Positions 42,470 through 50,928 of a stretch of 64,000 nucleotides of DNA are shown piece after piece (the stretch's first letter is position 1; each line of letters begins with the position of its first letter). The stretch comes from Sorangium cellulosum. Lineage in GTDB: Bacteria; Myxococcota_A; Polyangia; Polyangiales; Polyangiaceae. The notes beneath the pieces are model-generated. The model was not told where the DNA came from. It searched no databases and saw only the letters and a program-made list of their open reading frames with translations. The position numbers were made by a program, and so were the translations under genes. Location: the NCBI RefSeq assembly GCF_002950945.1, contig NZ_CP012673.1, positions 2,108,001-2,172,000 on the forward strand, read 5' to 3'.

Positions 42470-44619
42470 AGGCCGCGCTGCCGTCGTGTGGCGTCGAGCC
42501 GGTCTCGGTCGTCCACGTCCTCCCCGGCAGGGTGCGCCTGCGGCTCCCGCGCCTCGGGCGCGACGTGGCCTTCGGCCCGCAGCTCGAGGCGGGCCTCGCG
42601 GCCGTGCCGGGGGTCCTCGCCGTGCGCATCGCCGAGGGCGCGTCGAGCGCCGTGGTCGAGCACGACCCGCGGCGGGTCGACCTCGCCGCGATCGTGCGCG
42701 CCGCCGCCTCGGCCTCCGCCGCCCCCGCCCCGCGCGGCGCCCTGCGCGCCGCCCGCCGCGCCCGGCAGGCCCGCCGCGCGGCCGCCCTCGCGCGCCGCCC
42801 GCTCTACCTCTCCAGCGCCGGCATGCTCCTCTCGCTCGGCGGGTTCGTCTCGCCGCTGCTCGCGTACCCGTTCATCGCCGCGACCTCGGTCCCCATCCTC
42901 CAGCGGGCGTGGGACTCGGTGGTCCGGCAGCACAAGCTGAACGTCGACCTGCTCGACAGCCTCGCGATCGCCACGGCCGTGGCCACGGGGGACGCCATCA
43001 ACGCGGCCGGCATCATCTGGCTGGTCACGCTCGGCGATCACATCCGCGACCTCACCCAGGCGCGCGCCCGGCGCGCGATCCGCGGCCTGCTCGGCTACCA
43101 GCAGGACCTCGCGTGGGTCGTCCGCGGCGACGCCAAGGTGCAGATCCCGGTCGCCGAGCTCGCGGTCGGCGACGTCCTCGTCGTCTACACCGGCTCGGTG
43201 ATCCCCGTCGACGGCACGGTCACCGACGGCGAGGCGCTCGTCGATCAGCAGACGTTGACCGGCGAGTCGATGCCCGCGCTCAAGGGCCCCGGCGACCGCT
43301 GCTTCGCCGCGACGGTCATCAAGGAGGGCAAGCTCTACATCCGCGCCGACCGGGTCGGCGGCGACACCACGGCCGCGAGCACCGCGCGGCTCATCGAGAA
43401 CGCGCCCGCCCTGGAGACGCGCGCCCAGAACTACGCCGAGGTCGTCGCGAACCGGCTGGTCCCCCCCGCGCTCGCCTGCTCGGCCGTCGTGCTCGCCGCC
43501 ACGCGGGATCTCGGGCGCGTCTCCGCGATCCTCACGATCGACTTCGGCACCGGGCCGCGCGTCTCCGCGCCGACCACGGTGCTCGCCTCGATGAACGCCG
43601 CGGCGCGCCGCGGGATCCTCATCAAGGGCGGCGCCTACCTCGAGAAGCTCGCGAAGGTGTCGACCGTCGTGTTCGACAAGACGGGCACGCTCACCTCGGG
43701 GACCCCCGAGGTCACGGACGTCCTCGTCCACGACGCCCTGACCGAGCGCGAGGCGGCCGAGCTCGCCGCCGCCGTCTCCGCGCGGCAGACCCACCCCGTC
43801 TCCCAGGCGGTGCTCCGCCTGGCCGAGGCGTGGCGGCTGTCGATCCCCGAGCGCGAGGACTCCCGCTACTTCGTCGGCCGGGGCGTGCAGGCGCGGGTCT
43901 CCGGCAAGGTCGTACAGCTCGGCAGCCCCCGCTTCCTCGACGAGCTCGGGGTCGCGTGCCGCACCGAGCCCGGCGCGCGGCGGTCGCTCGAGGCCCAGGC
44001 CAAGTCGCTCCTCTTCCTCGCGGTCGACGGCCAGCACGTGGCCACGCTCGCCTACCGCGACGCGATCCGGCCCGAGAGCCGCGCCACGATCCAGAGCCTG
44101 CGCGCGCGCGGGATCGACGACATCGTGATGCTGACGGGCGACAGCCGCGAGGTGGCCCGGCAGGTCTCGCTCGAGCTCGGCATCACCCGCTTCTTCGCCG
44201 AGATGCTCCCCGAGGACAAAGCCGAGATCACCCGGCGGCTCACGCAGGAGGGCCGTACAGTCGCGGTCGTCGGAGACGGCATCAACGACTCCCCGGCGCT
44301 CTCGTACGCCGATGTCGGCATCTCCGTGTCCGCGGGGGCGGAGATCGCCCGGGAGGCCGCGGGGGTCGTCCTCGTCGAGGACGACCTCTCGAAGCTCGTC
44401 GAGGCGATCGACCTCTCGCGCGCCGCCATGCGCCTCATCCACCAGAATTTCACGATGATCCTCGGCGTGAATGCGGTCGCGTACGCGCTCTCGATCCCGG
44501 GGCTCCTCAACCCGGTGATGGCGACGCTCATGAACAACGGCTCTGCCGTCCTCGCCTGCGTCAACGGCCTCCGGCCGCTCCTCTCGGCGCCGCGCAGGCC
44601 CGCCGCCGCCCGGCGATAA
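42466..44619 (+). CDS. P1B-type ATPase lacking the CPC motif
   Basis: A 717-residue P-type ATPase. Its N-terminal HMA-like domain repeats the H-V-L-P-G-R-V-R-L-R-L pattern of the upstream protein. Membrane segments follow, then LTGESMPAL (actuator), phosphorylation site DKTGTLTSGTPE (Asp404), QTHPVSQAV (the HP locus of heavy-metal pumps), MLTGD and VVGDGINDSPAL. The conserved HP and overall layout place it in P1B, but the transmembrane CPC position reads FGT (360-362, in TIDFGTGPRVSAP). This breaks the canonical Cu/Zn/Cd site, so the substrate is likely not a classical soft metal. The C-terminal helices carry NAVAYALSIPGLLNPVMATLMNNGSAV. It starts inside the HMA-like gene (ATGA). Confidence 0.92.
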   Translation: MKAALPSCGVEPVSVVHVLPGRVRLRLPRLGRDVAFGPQLEAGLAAVPGVLAVRIAEGASSAVVEHDPRRVDLAAIVRAAASASAAPAPRGALRAARRARQARRAAALARRPLYLSSAGMLLSLGGFVSPLLAYPFIAATSVPILQRAWDSVVRQHKLNVDLLDSLAIATAVATGDAINAAGIIWLVTLGDHIRDLTQARARRAIRGLLGYQQDLAWVVRGDAKVQIPVAELAVGDVLVVYTGSVIPVDGTVTDGEALVDQQTLTGESMPALKGPGDRCFAATVIKEGKLYIRADRVGGDTTAASTARLIENAPALETRAQNYAEVVANRLVPPALACSAVVLAATRDLGRVSAILTIDFGTGPRVSAPTTVLASMNAAARRGILIKGGAYLEKLAKVSTVVFDKTGTLTSGTPEVTDVLVHDALTEREAAELAAAVSARQTHPVSQAVLRLAEAWRLSIPEREDSRYFVGRGVQARVSGKVVQLGSPRFLDELGVACRTEPGARRSLEAQAKSLLFLAVDGQHVATLAYRDAIRPESRATIQSLRARGIDDIVMLTGDSREVARQVSLELGITRFFAEMLPEDKAEITRRLTQEGRTVAVVGDGINDSPALSYADVGISVSAGAEIAREAAGVVLVEDDLSKLVEAIDLSRAAMRLIHQNFTMILGVNAVAYALSIPGLLNPVMATLMNNGSAVLACVNGLRPLLSAPRRPAAARR

Positions 44620-44752
44620 CGCCCCAGGTGTCCCCTGCCGCGCTCACCCCGCCGGCGGATGTGCTCACGGCGCCGCCCGGCCGCCCGGCATGAGCGCTGC
44701 AGACCACATTCCCTGCGCAAATCGCGTCGGATCGCGCCAGAAGGATGGTGGA

Positions 44753-45325
44753 ATGATCGGAATGGCGATCGAAACGAGATCTGACTCATCGCCCTCCGCG
44801 GCGCGCGTGCGCGCCGCGCGCTGGGCTGTGTACGGGCTGCCCGGCGCGGTGGTCGCGGTGATCCTCGGCTGCGCGGTCGGCGCTCAGCCCGATGCCTCGC
44901 CCCACGTGAGCGCCGCGAGCCCGGAGGAGGCCGGCAGGTACCTCGTCCTCGTGGGCGGCTGCAACGACTGCCACACGCCCGGCTGGGATCGATCGAGCGG
45001 CAAGCTCCCGACCTCGGAGTGGCTGACCGGCAGCGACGTCGGCTACCGCGGGCCGTGGGGGACGACCTACGCGGAGAACCTCCGGCTCTCCGTCCAGGTC
45101 CTCACCGAGGACGGCTGGGTCGCGATGTTCCGCGCGGGCGCCGGCCGCCCGCCGATGCCCTGGGCCAACTACACCACGCTGGACGAGCGCGACCTCCGCG
45201 CGATGTACCGGTTCATCCGCAGCCTCGGTCCGAAGGGCGAGCGCGCGCCGCGGGCGGCGCCGCCGGGCGAGGAGCCGAAGACGCCGTACATCCTGTTCGT
45301 CCCGCAGCAGCCCGCGGGGATCTGA
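44753..45325 (+). CDS. Mono-heme c-type cytochrome lipoprotein
   Basis: A 190-residue exported cytochrome. The N-terminus has a hydrophobic signal with a lipobox-like end (VVAVILGC, Cys40). One heme site is present, CNDCH (70-74), in EEAGRYLVLVGGCNDCHTPGW. A late methionine in AGRPPMPWANYTTLDERDLRAMYRFIRSL is the likely sixth ligand; this wording is typical of cytochromes next to dehydrogenases or in alcohol oxidation chains. AAGGATGGTGG precedes the ATG. It follows the P-type ATPase by 133 bases on the same strand. A functional link is possible but not shown. Confidence 0.85.
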   Translation: MIGMAIETRSDSSPSAARVRAARWAVYGLPGAVVAVILGCAVGAQPDASPHVSAASPEEAGRYLVLVGGCNDCHTPGWDRSSGKLPTSEWLTGSDVGYRGPWGTTYAENLRLSVQVLTEDGWVAMFRAGAGRPPMPWANYTTLDERDLRAMYRFIRSLGPKGERAPRAAPPGEEPKTPYILFVPQQPAGI

Positions 45326-45340
45326 CGCCGCGCGCCGCGC

Positions 45341-48300
45341 TCAGGGCCGCGCGTCGCCGAGCGACAGGGGCGGCGCCGCCCGGCTCGACGGCGGCGGCGC
45401 GCAGGGCAGCTCCACCGTGAGCCGCGTCCCCTCGTCGGGCAGGCTGTCCGCGCGCACCGCGCCGCCGAGCGCCTCCACGATGCTCTTCACCACGTAGAGC
45501 CCGAGCCCGAGGCCCCCGTAGTGGCGGTTCGACACCGCGCGCTCGAACCGCTCGAACACGTGGGCGAGCCTGTCGGCCGGGATCCCGATCCCGTGGTCTC
45601 GCACCGCGAGCACGGCGGTGCCCTCCCGCCGCGCGACCGACACCTCGATCGGCTTGCCCGCGCCGAATTTCAGGGCGTTGTCGAGCAGGTTCGAGATCAC
45701 CTGGTCGAGGCGGCTCCGGTCCCACGATCCCACCACGGCCGGCTCCGCGCGCACGTCCACGCGCGAGCCGGACTGCGCGATGCGCTCCCCGAGCCGCTCC
45801 ACCACGTCGCCCACGGCCTCCGCGAGATCGACCGGCTCGACGTGCAGCGCGAGCCGGCCCGTGTGGATCTGCGAGACGTCGAGGAGGTCGTCGATCAGCC
45901 GGATCAGCCGCTGCACCTGGCGATCCACCCGCAGGAGGGCGCGGGCGGCGCGCTCCTCGGGCACGCGCCCGCGCTGGTGGATCAGCCCCTGGAGCCCGAG
46001 GCGCAGGGAGGTGACCGGCGTCTTCAGCTCGTGCGACGCGACGCTGAGGAACTCGTCGCGGACGTGGATCGCGTCCTGCGCCGCGCGGTAGAGGCAGGCG
46101 TTCTCGAGGGCGATCGCGATCTGCGCCGACAGGAGCTCCAGCACGTGGACCCGGTCGCGCGTGAAGGCCCGCGTCGCGAGGCTGTTCTCGAGGTAGAGCA
46201 CCCCGAGCAGCGCCCCCTTCCGCTGGAGGGGCAGGAGCAGGACCGACCCCGCGCCGCCCCCGGCGAAGCGCGGATCTCCGGCGAGGTCCGGGTCGCTCGC
46301 CGCGTCGTCGACGACCACGATCTCCCGCGTCCTCCGCGCGCGCTCGACGATCTTCTCCGGGACCTCGCGCGATCCGGCGAGCGGCGCGCGCTCGATGGAG
46401 ACCGGCCCCGCGGCGCGCCCCGCGGCCCGCACGAACAGCCCGCCGTCCTCCTCGAGCACGAGCGCGCCGCGCTCGGCGCCGGCGGCCTCCAGGCACACGC
46501 CGAGCAGCTTCTCGAGCAGCCGATCCAGCACGATCTCGCCCGAGAGGGTCTCGGCCGCCTTGAGCAGGCTGAGCGCGTCCAGCGCGGCCGCCGGGTAGCG
46601 CTCCTCGTCGGCGCCCGGCTCCTCGCCCTCGTCGATCCGGAGCTCCTCGGCGAGCGCGCGCGCCTTCTCGGAGGCCCCCCAGCTCGCGTAACCCCGCCGC
46701 GCGGCGCGCAGGTACATGGCCGCGATCCGGGCCCGCCCGAGCCCGTGGTAGAAGCGCCCGGCCAGCTCGTTGCCGAGCGCCGCCGCGGGCGCGATGCCCG
46801 CGCTCGTCGCCGCCGCGATCGCCTCGTCGTACAGCGCGCCGGCCGCCTCGACGTCGCGCGAGACCCGGGCGATCTCCGCGTCGATGAGCAGGCGCACCCC
46901 GTGGAAGTTGTCCGCGCACGTCGACTCCCACCGCCCGAAGGTCCGGCGCACGTCGTGCACCTCGGCGAGCAGCGCGGCCCGCTCCTCTGCGCTCGCCCCG
47001 TCGCACCGCCAGAGCAGGGTGAGCACGGCGAAGAACGCGCGCTGGCAGCCGGCGATGTACCCGTCGAGGAACTGCAGGCACGGGATCGTCGCCTCGGACT
47101 GCGCGATCGCCTCGGCCTGGTCCCGGAGCAGGTACGAGGTCTCGAGCCGGAGGATGTGGTACACGCACGCGACCGCGGGCTCCCCCTGCGCCGCATCGAG
47201 GAAGGCGCGCTCGTCGAAATCGTCGTCGTCGAAGCGGTTCCGGCCCCGCGTCAGCCCCTTGAGGCACCGGATCATCTGCCGGTAGGCGCGCAGGTGGAGC
47301 AGCGTGGCCTTGTTGCCGGTCTGCCGGCTGAACGCGAGCCCCTCGTCCAGATCGAGCAGCGCGCGATCGAGCGCCACCCCCGCGGCGAGCGTGTGCTCCA
47401 CGATCCCCGTGTACGCGTAGGCGGCGTAGCGCAGCTCGCCGGACGACAGCCCCAGCGCGACGACGTCGCGGAACAGGGCCGCGCACGAGGCGAACGGCGC
47501 CACCCACGGGCCAACGAACTCGGTGTAAATCTGCAGCGCGACCGTCTCCTGCGCGCGGTCGCCGAGCCTGCGCGCGAGCTCCACGGCGAGGCGGCCGAAG
47601 CCCTGGGCGCCGGCGAGGTCGCCCTCGGCCGCCAGGAACAGCGCGTGCGCCGCGTAGGGGAGGATCGCCTCGCTCGAGTTGCCGTGCTCCAGCGCGAAGC
47701 GGACGCCGATCAGCGTGAGCAGCGAGAGCTGCCGCCGCTCCGCGAACCAGGCGGGCGTGATCATCCCCGAGACGAGCTTCATGTGGGCCCGCTCCTCCGA
47801 CCCGGTCATGAGCGGCAGATCGACGAGCGACTCGGGCGGCCGCCCCCCGAGCCGCGCCTCGACGGCCCGCCGCTGCGCGGCGGTCTCCGCCTCGAGATCC
47901 GCCTCGTGATCCGGCGAGGGGAGCTCGACCCCGAAGCCGTCGCGGAGCGCGGCGCGCCCCCACCGGAGCGCCAGCGCGTGCTCGCCGGTGAGCGTCGCGC
48001 TCAGGAGGCGGATGGCCTCCAGATCGACCCGCTCGGGGATCGACGCCGCGCAGCGGAGCGCCTCCTCGACGAGCGCGCGCGCCGTGGCGTGCTCGCCGGT
48101 GAGCGCGGCGCACTCCGCCGCGTCCCGGCGCAGGGCGAGCCAGAGCGCGCGGCGCGACGCGCGCGCCCCCTCCGGCAGCAGGCCGAGGCCGCGGCGGAAG
48201 CACGAGAGCGCCGGCCCGTACGCCGCCGCGCCGCGCGCCTTCAGGCCGGCGCGGTGGTTCAGCGCGGCGAGCTCCTCCCGCTCCTCGGCGCCGAGCAGGG

Positions 48301-50452
48301 CGGCGCCGAGGTCCAGCTGGTTCACCGCGTCGAACAGCGCGTCGTCCGCGCCGTCGCGGCAGGCGGCCTCCAGGTGCCGGCCGATCCGGAGGTGCAGCGC
48401 CCTGCGCCGCCCCTCCGGCACGAGCTCGTAGGCGGTCTGCTGGACGCGATCGTGGGCGAACCGCACCGCGAGCCCCGCCCCGGGCTCGCTGTCCGCCACG
48501 AGGAGCCCCTCGCGGAGCGGCTGGCCGAGCGCCGCGGTCGCCTCGTCGACGGACCTGCCCGACACGGCCGCGAGCAGCCCGATCTCCGCCCGGTTGCCCG
48601 CGCACGCCGCGATCTGCAGCAGCTCCTGCGCCTCCTCGGGCAGCTGGCGCACGGCCTCGGTCATCAGCTCGACCACGTTGTCGGTGATCTCGACGCGCTC
48701 GATCCGGCGCAGATCCCAGGCCCACGTCGATCCCGCCGCGTCGAAGGCGAGCAGCCCTTGCCGCTGGAGCGCGCGCAGGAGCTGGCGCACGAAGAACGGG
48801 TTGCCCGCGGTCCTGGCGAGGACGAGCCCCGCGAGCGGGCGCGCCCGCTCCGGCCCGCACCGCAGCCAGCCGGCGAGCAGCGCGACGAGCGCCTCGAGGT
48901 CCAGCGGGCCGAGCGACACGCGGGTGATCGGGGCGACCTGCGCCTGCCGGATCGCCTGCAGGGTCGCGTGGAGCGGGTGCGTGATCCCCAGCTCTTTCGG
49001 CCGGTAGGCCCCGAGCAGGAGCACGCGGCGGCTGCCCGGGTCCGTCGCCAGGGCGCACAGGGCGCGGAGCGACGCCGCGTCGGTCCACTGGAGATCGTCG
49101 AGGAAGATCGCGAGCGGCCCGTCCTCGGGCGCCGCGCCGGCGACGGCGCGCACGAACACCTGGAGCGCGAGGAGCAGGCGGCCCTCCGCGCGCAGCGGAT
49201 CGGCGGCGGGGAGCGGCGGCGCCGCCGCGAAGAGCGCGCCGATCTCCGGGCAGATCTCCGCGAGCGCGCGGCCTTGTTCGCCCGCCGCGCGCACGCGCTG
49301 CGCGCAATCCCTCCCCGCCGGCGCCTCCGCCTCGGCGCGGAGCGCGAGCGCGAGGGCGCGGAGCGCCTCCACGACGGGCGCGTAGGGCACGTCCGCGGCG
49401 CGCTGATCGAGCTTGCCCGAGACGAACCACCCGCCCCGCTCGGTGACCGCGGCCCGCGCCGCCTCGACGAGGGTGGTCTTGCCGACGCCGGCGTCCCCGG
49501 TCACGAGGAAGAGCTCCGTCGCGCCGCCGGACACCCGCTCGACCGCGGCCTGCAGCGCGGCGAGCTCGCGATCGCGCCCGACCACGCGCTCGGGCAGCGG
49601 GAGCCGCCGCGCGAGGTCGAGGCGGCCGAGCTCGAACGGCGCGATCGCGCCCTCGGCCCGCCACTGCCGCCGCGCCTCGCGCAGGTCCTCGGCGAGCGAC
49701 GCGGCGCTCTCGTACCTGAGCTCCGGCATCTTCGCGAGTAGCCGCTGCGTCAGCTCGGAGAGCGCCGCCGGGACCGCCGGGTTCACGACGTGCGCGGGCA
49801 CCGGGCACCTCGCCGCGTGCGAGTGCACGAGCGCGAGCGGATCGGGCTCCTGGAAGGGCGGCGCGCCGGTGAGCATCGCGTAGAGGATCGCCCCCAGCGC
49901 GTAGAGGTCCGATCGGCAGTCGACGAACCGGTTCATGCGCCCGAGCTGCTCCGGCGCCTTGAAGGGCAGCGCCTTCAGGTCCTCCAGCGCCGCGGCCCCG
50001 GGCACGCTCGTGAGCTCGGCCGCGTCCGTGAAGTGGACGAGCGTGACCTCCCCGCCCGGGCCGAGCAGCACGCGGCGCGGGGCGAGCGCGCGGTGGACGA
50101 CGCCGCGCTCGTGGAGGCGCGCGCAGGCCTCGGCGAGCGCGATCGCCACGTCGAGGAGCTCGCCCAGCGCGAGCGGCCCTCCGGCGATCCGCCGCTCGAG
50201 GTCCTCGGCGCCGGCGTCCTCGAGGACCAGCACCGGCGCGTCCTCCGGCCCGAGCAGCGCGATCAGCCGCGCCACGCCGGGCACATCGAGCCGGCGCAGG
50301 ACGGCGGCCTCGCTGCGGAGGAGCGCCGCCGCGCCCGGGCACCGCGGCGTCGCGCGGGCGATCTTCTGCACGACGGTCCTGCCCGCGCTCGTCTGCCTGC
50401 GCACGAGGAAGCGGCCGCAACGGTGGATCTCAGCCGTCTCCGCCCGAGCCAT
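45341..50452 (-). CDS. Kinase-like/AAA-ATPase/TPR/GAF/histidine-kinase megaprotein with pseudokinase domain
   Basis: A 1703-residue signalling protein of the 'trifunctional Ser/Thr kinase, ATP-binding, sensor histidine kinase' family. Residues ~10-265 are a protein-kinase fold, but the catalytic loop reads HRALAPRR (120-127; Asp to Ala at 122, Asn to Arg at 127) and DFG is HFT (140-142). The beta-3 Lys (30) and APE (166-168) remain. An AAA/NB-ARC-like ATPase follows (Walker A GDAGVGKTT 319-327; Walker B LAIFLDDLQW). Next is a ~700-residue helical TPR-like region, with Y-L-R-A-A-x-x-G-Y-A-S-W-G-A, and a GAF domain. HisKA has His1474 in SVASHELKTPV; the HATPase has DNALKF, DHGIGIP and GLGLGLYVVKSI. 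The ATG at 50452 (MARAETA) is preceded by GGGGGGA. The kinase part probably binds rather than phosphorylates; output is through the histidine kinase. Confidence 0.93.
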   Translation of the reverse strand: MARAETAEIHRCGRFLVRRQTSAGRTVVQKIARATPRCPGAAALLRSEAAVLRRLDVPGVARLIALLGPEDAPVLVLEDAGAEDLERRIAGGPLALGELLDVAIALAEACARLHERGVVHRALAPRRVLLGPGGEVTLVHFTDAAELTSVPGAAALEDLKALPFKAPEQLGRMNRFVDCRSDLYALGAILYAMLTGAPPFQEPDPLALVHSHAARCPVPAHVVNPAVPAALSELTQRLLAKMPELRYESAASLAEDLREARRQWRAEGAIAPFELGRLDLARRLPLPERVVGRDRELAALQAAVERVSGGATELFLVTGDAGVGKTTLVEAARAAVTERGGWFVSGKLDQRAADVPYAPVVEALRALALALRAEAEAPAGRDCAQRVRAAGEQGRALAEICPEIGALFAAAPPLPAADPLRAEGRLLLALQVFVRAVAGAAPEDGPLAIFLDDLQWTDAASLRALCALATDPGSRRVLLLGAYRPKELGITHPLHATLQAIRQAQVAPITRVSLGPLDLEALVALLAGWLRCGPERARPLAGLVLARTAGNPFFVRQLLRALQRQGLLAFDAAGSTWAWDLRRIERVEITDNVVELMTEAVRQLPEEAQELLQIAACAGNRAEIGLLAAVSGRSVDEATAALGQPLREGLLVADSEPGAGLAVRFAHDRVQQTAYELVPEGRRRALHLRIGRHLEAACRDGADDALFDAVNQLDLGAALLGAEEREELAALNHRAGLKARGAAAYGPALSCFRRGLGLLPEGARASRRALWLALRRDAAECAALTGEHATARALVEEALRCAASIPERVDLEAIRLLSATLTGEHALALRWGRAALRDGFGVELPSPDHEADLEAETAAQRRAVEARLGGRPPESLVDLPLMTGSEERAHMKLVSGMITPAWFAERRQLSLLTLIGVRFALEHGNSSEAILPYAAHALFLAAEGDLAGAQGFGRLAVELARRLGDRAQETVALQIYTEFVGPWVAPFASCAALFRDVVALGLSSGELRYAAYAYTGIVEHTLAAGVALDRALLDLDEGLAFSRQTGNKATLLHLRAYRQMIRCLKGLTRGRNRFDDDDFDERAFLDAAQGEPAVACVYHILRLETSYLLRDQAEAIAQSEATIPCLQFLDGYIAGCQRAFFAVLTLLWRCDGASAEERAALLAEVHDVRRTFGRWESTCADNFHGVRLLIDAEIARVSRDVEAAGALYDEAIAAATSAGIAPAAALGNELAGRFYHGLGRARIAAMYLRAARRGYASWGASEKARALAEELRIDEGEEPGADEERYPAAALDALSLLKAAETLSGEIVLDRLLEKLLGVCLEAAGAERGALVLEEDGGLFVRAAGRAAGPVSIERAPLAGSREVPEKIVERARRTREIVVVDDAASDPDLAGDPRFAGGGAGSVLLLPLQRKGALLGVLYLENSLATRAFTRDRVHVLELLSAQIAIALENACLYRAAQDAIHVRDEFLSVASHELKTPVTSLRLGLQGLIHQRGRVPEERAARALLRVDRQVQRLIRLIDDLLDVSQIHTGRLALHVEPVDLAEAVGDVVERLGERIAQSGSRVDVRAEPAVVGSWDRSRLDQVISNLLDNALKFGAGKPIEVSVARREGTAVLAVRDHGIGIPADRLAHVFERFERAVSNRHYGGLGLGLYVVKSIVEALGGAVRADSLPDEGTRLTVELPCAPPPSSRAAPPLSLGDARP

Positions 50453-50928
50453 AGGCGTCCCCCCTTCCCGAGACGCCGGCGAATGTAGAGCAGGAAGCGG
50501 GCGCACGCGAGCCGCGAGGCGTGCTCGACCGAGGCGTGCTCAACCGCGGTATGTCGACAACGAAGCTCCCGCGCCCTTCACGGGGCTCGCCGCTCGCGCA
50601 GAGCGCAGGTGCGCGCAGGGATCGTGGTCTTCCGCCGCGGATCGCCGGGCCTCGCGCACGCGCCCGGCGTCGCTGCTGGGCTCGTCAGCCCCGCGCTCTC
50701 CCGCGCCTACATCGACGCGCTTGCTCGAGCCCGCGGCCGCGGGCCACGGTGGATCGATAAGACGCTGAATTCATTGCTCCTATCGCCCTTGCCGCCGCGA
50801 CGCGGTTTGCGCTTCGACGGCCGCGTGTGATGGCCGCCAATTCAGCGAACGTGCGTGCTAGGATGTGATCATGCATGTACGGGGGTGGCAAGCTGCCCCC
50901 GCGCCTGTGCGCGCTGCGGGGAGCCTTG
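50453..50928. other. Divergent intergenic region between two kinase genes
   Basis: A 476-base gap between two divergent kinase-family genes, expected to hold both promoters. Repeated words GAGGCGTGCTC (from 50516 and 50530) stand out near the minus-strand start. A TAGGAT hexamer at 50861-50866, about 63 bases before the plus-strand ATG, is a possible -10 without a clear -35. No gene recognised. Confidence 0.4.

Noticed and set aside
45521..49741. A 1406-codon open frame on the plus strand opposite the kinase megaprotein gene
   Set aside because: It is antisense to a gene with clear kinase, ATPase and histidine kinase motifs. Its product is rich in Arg, Glu and Pro without any fold; such shadows are expected at this GC content.
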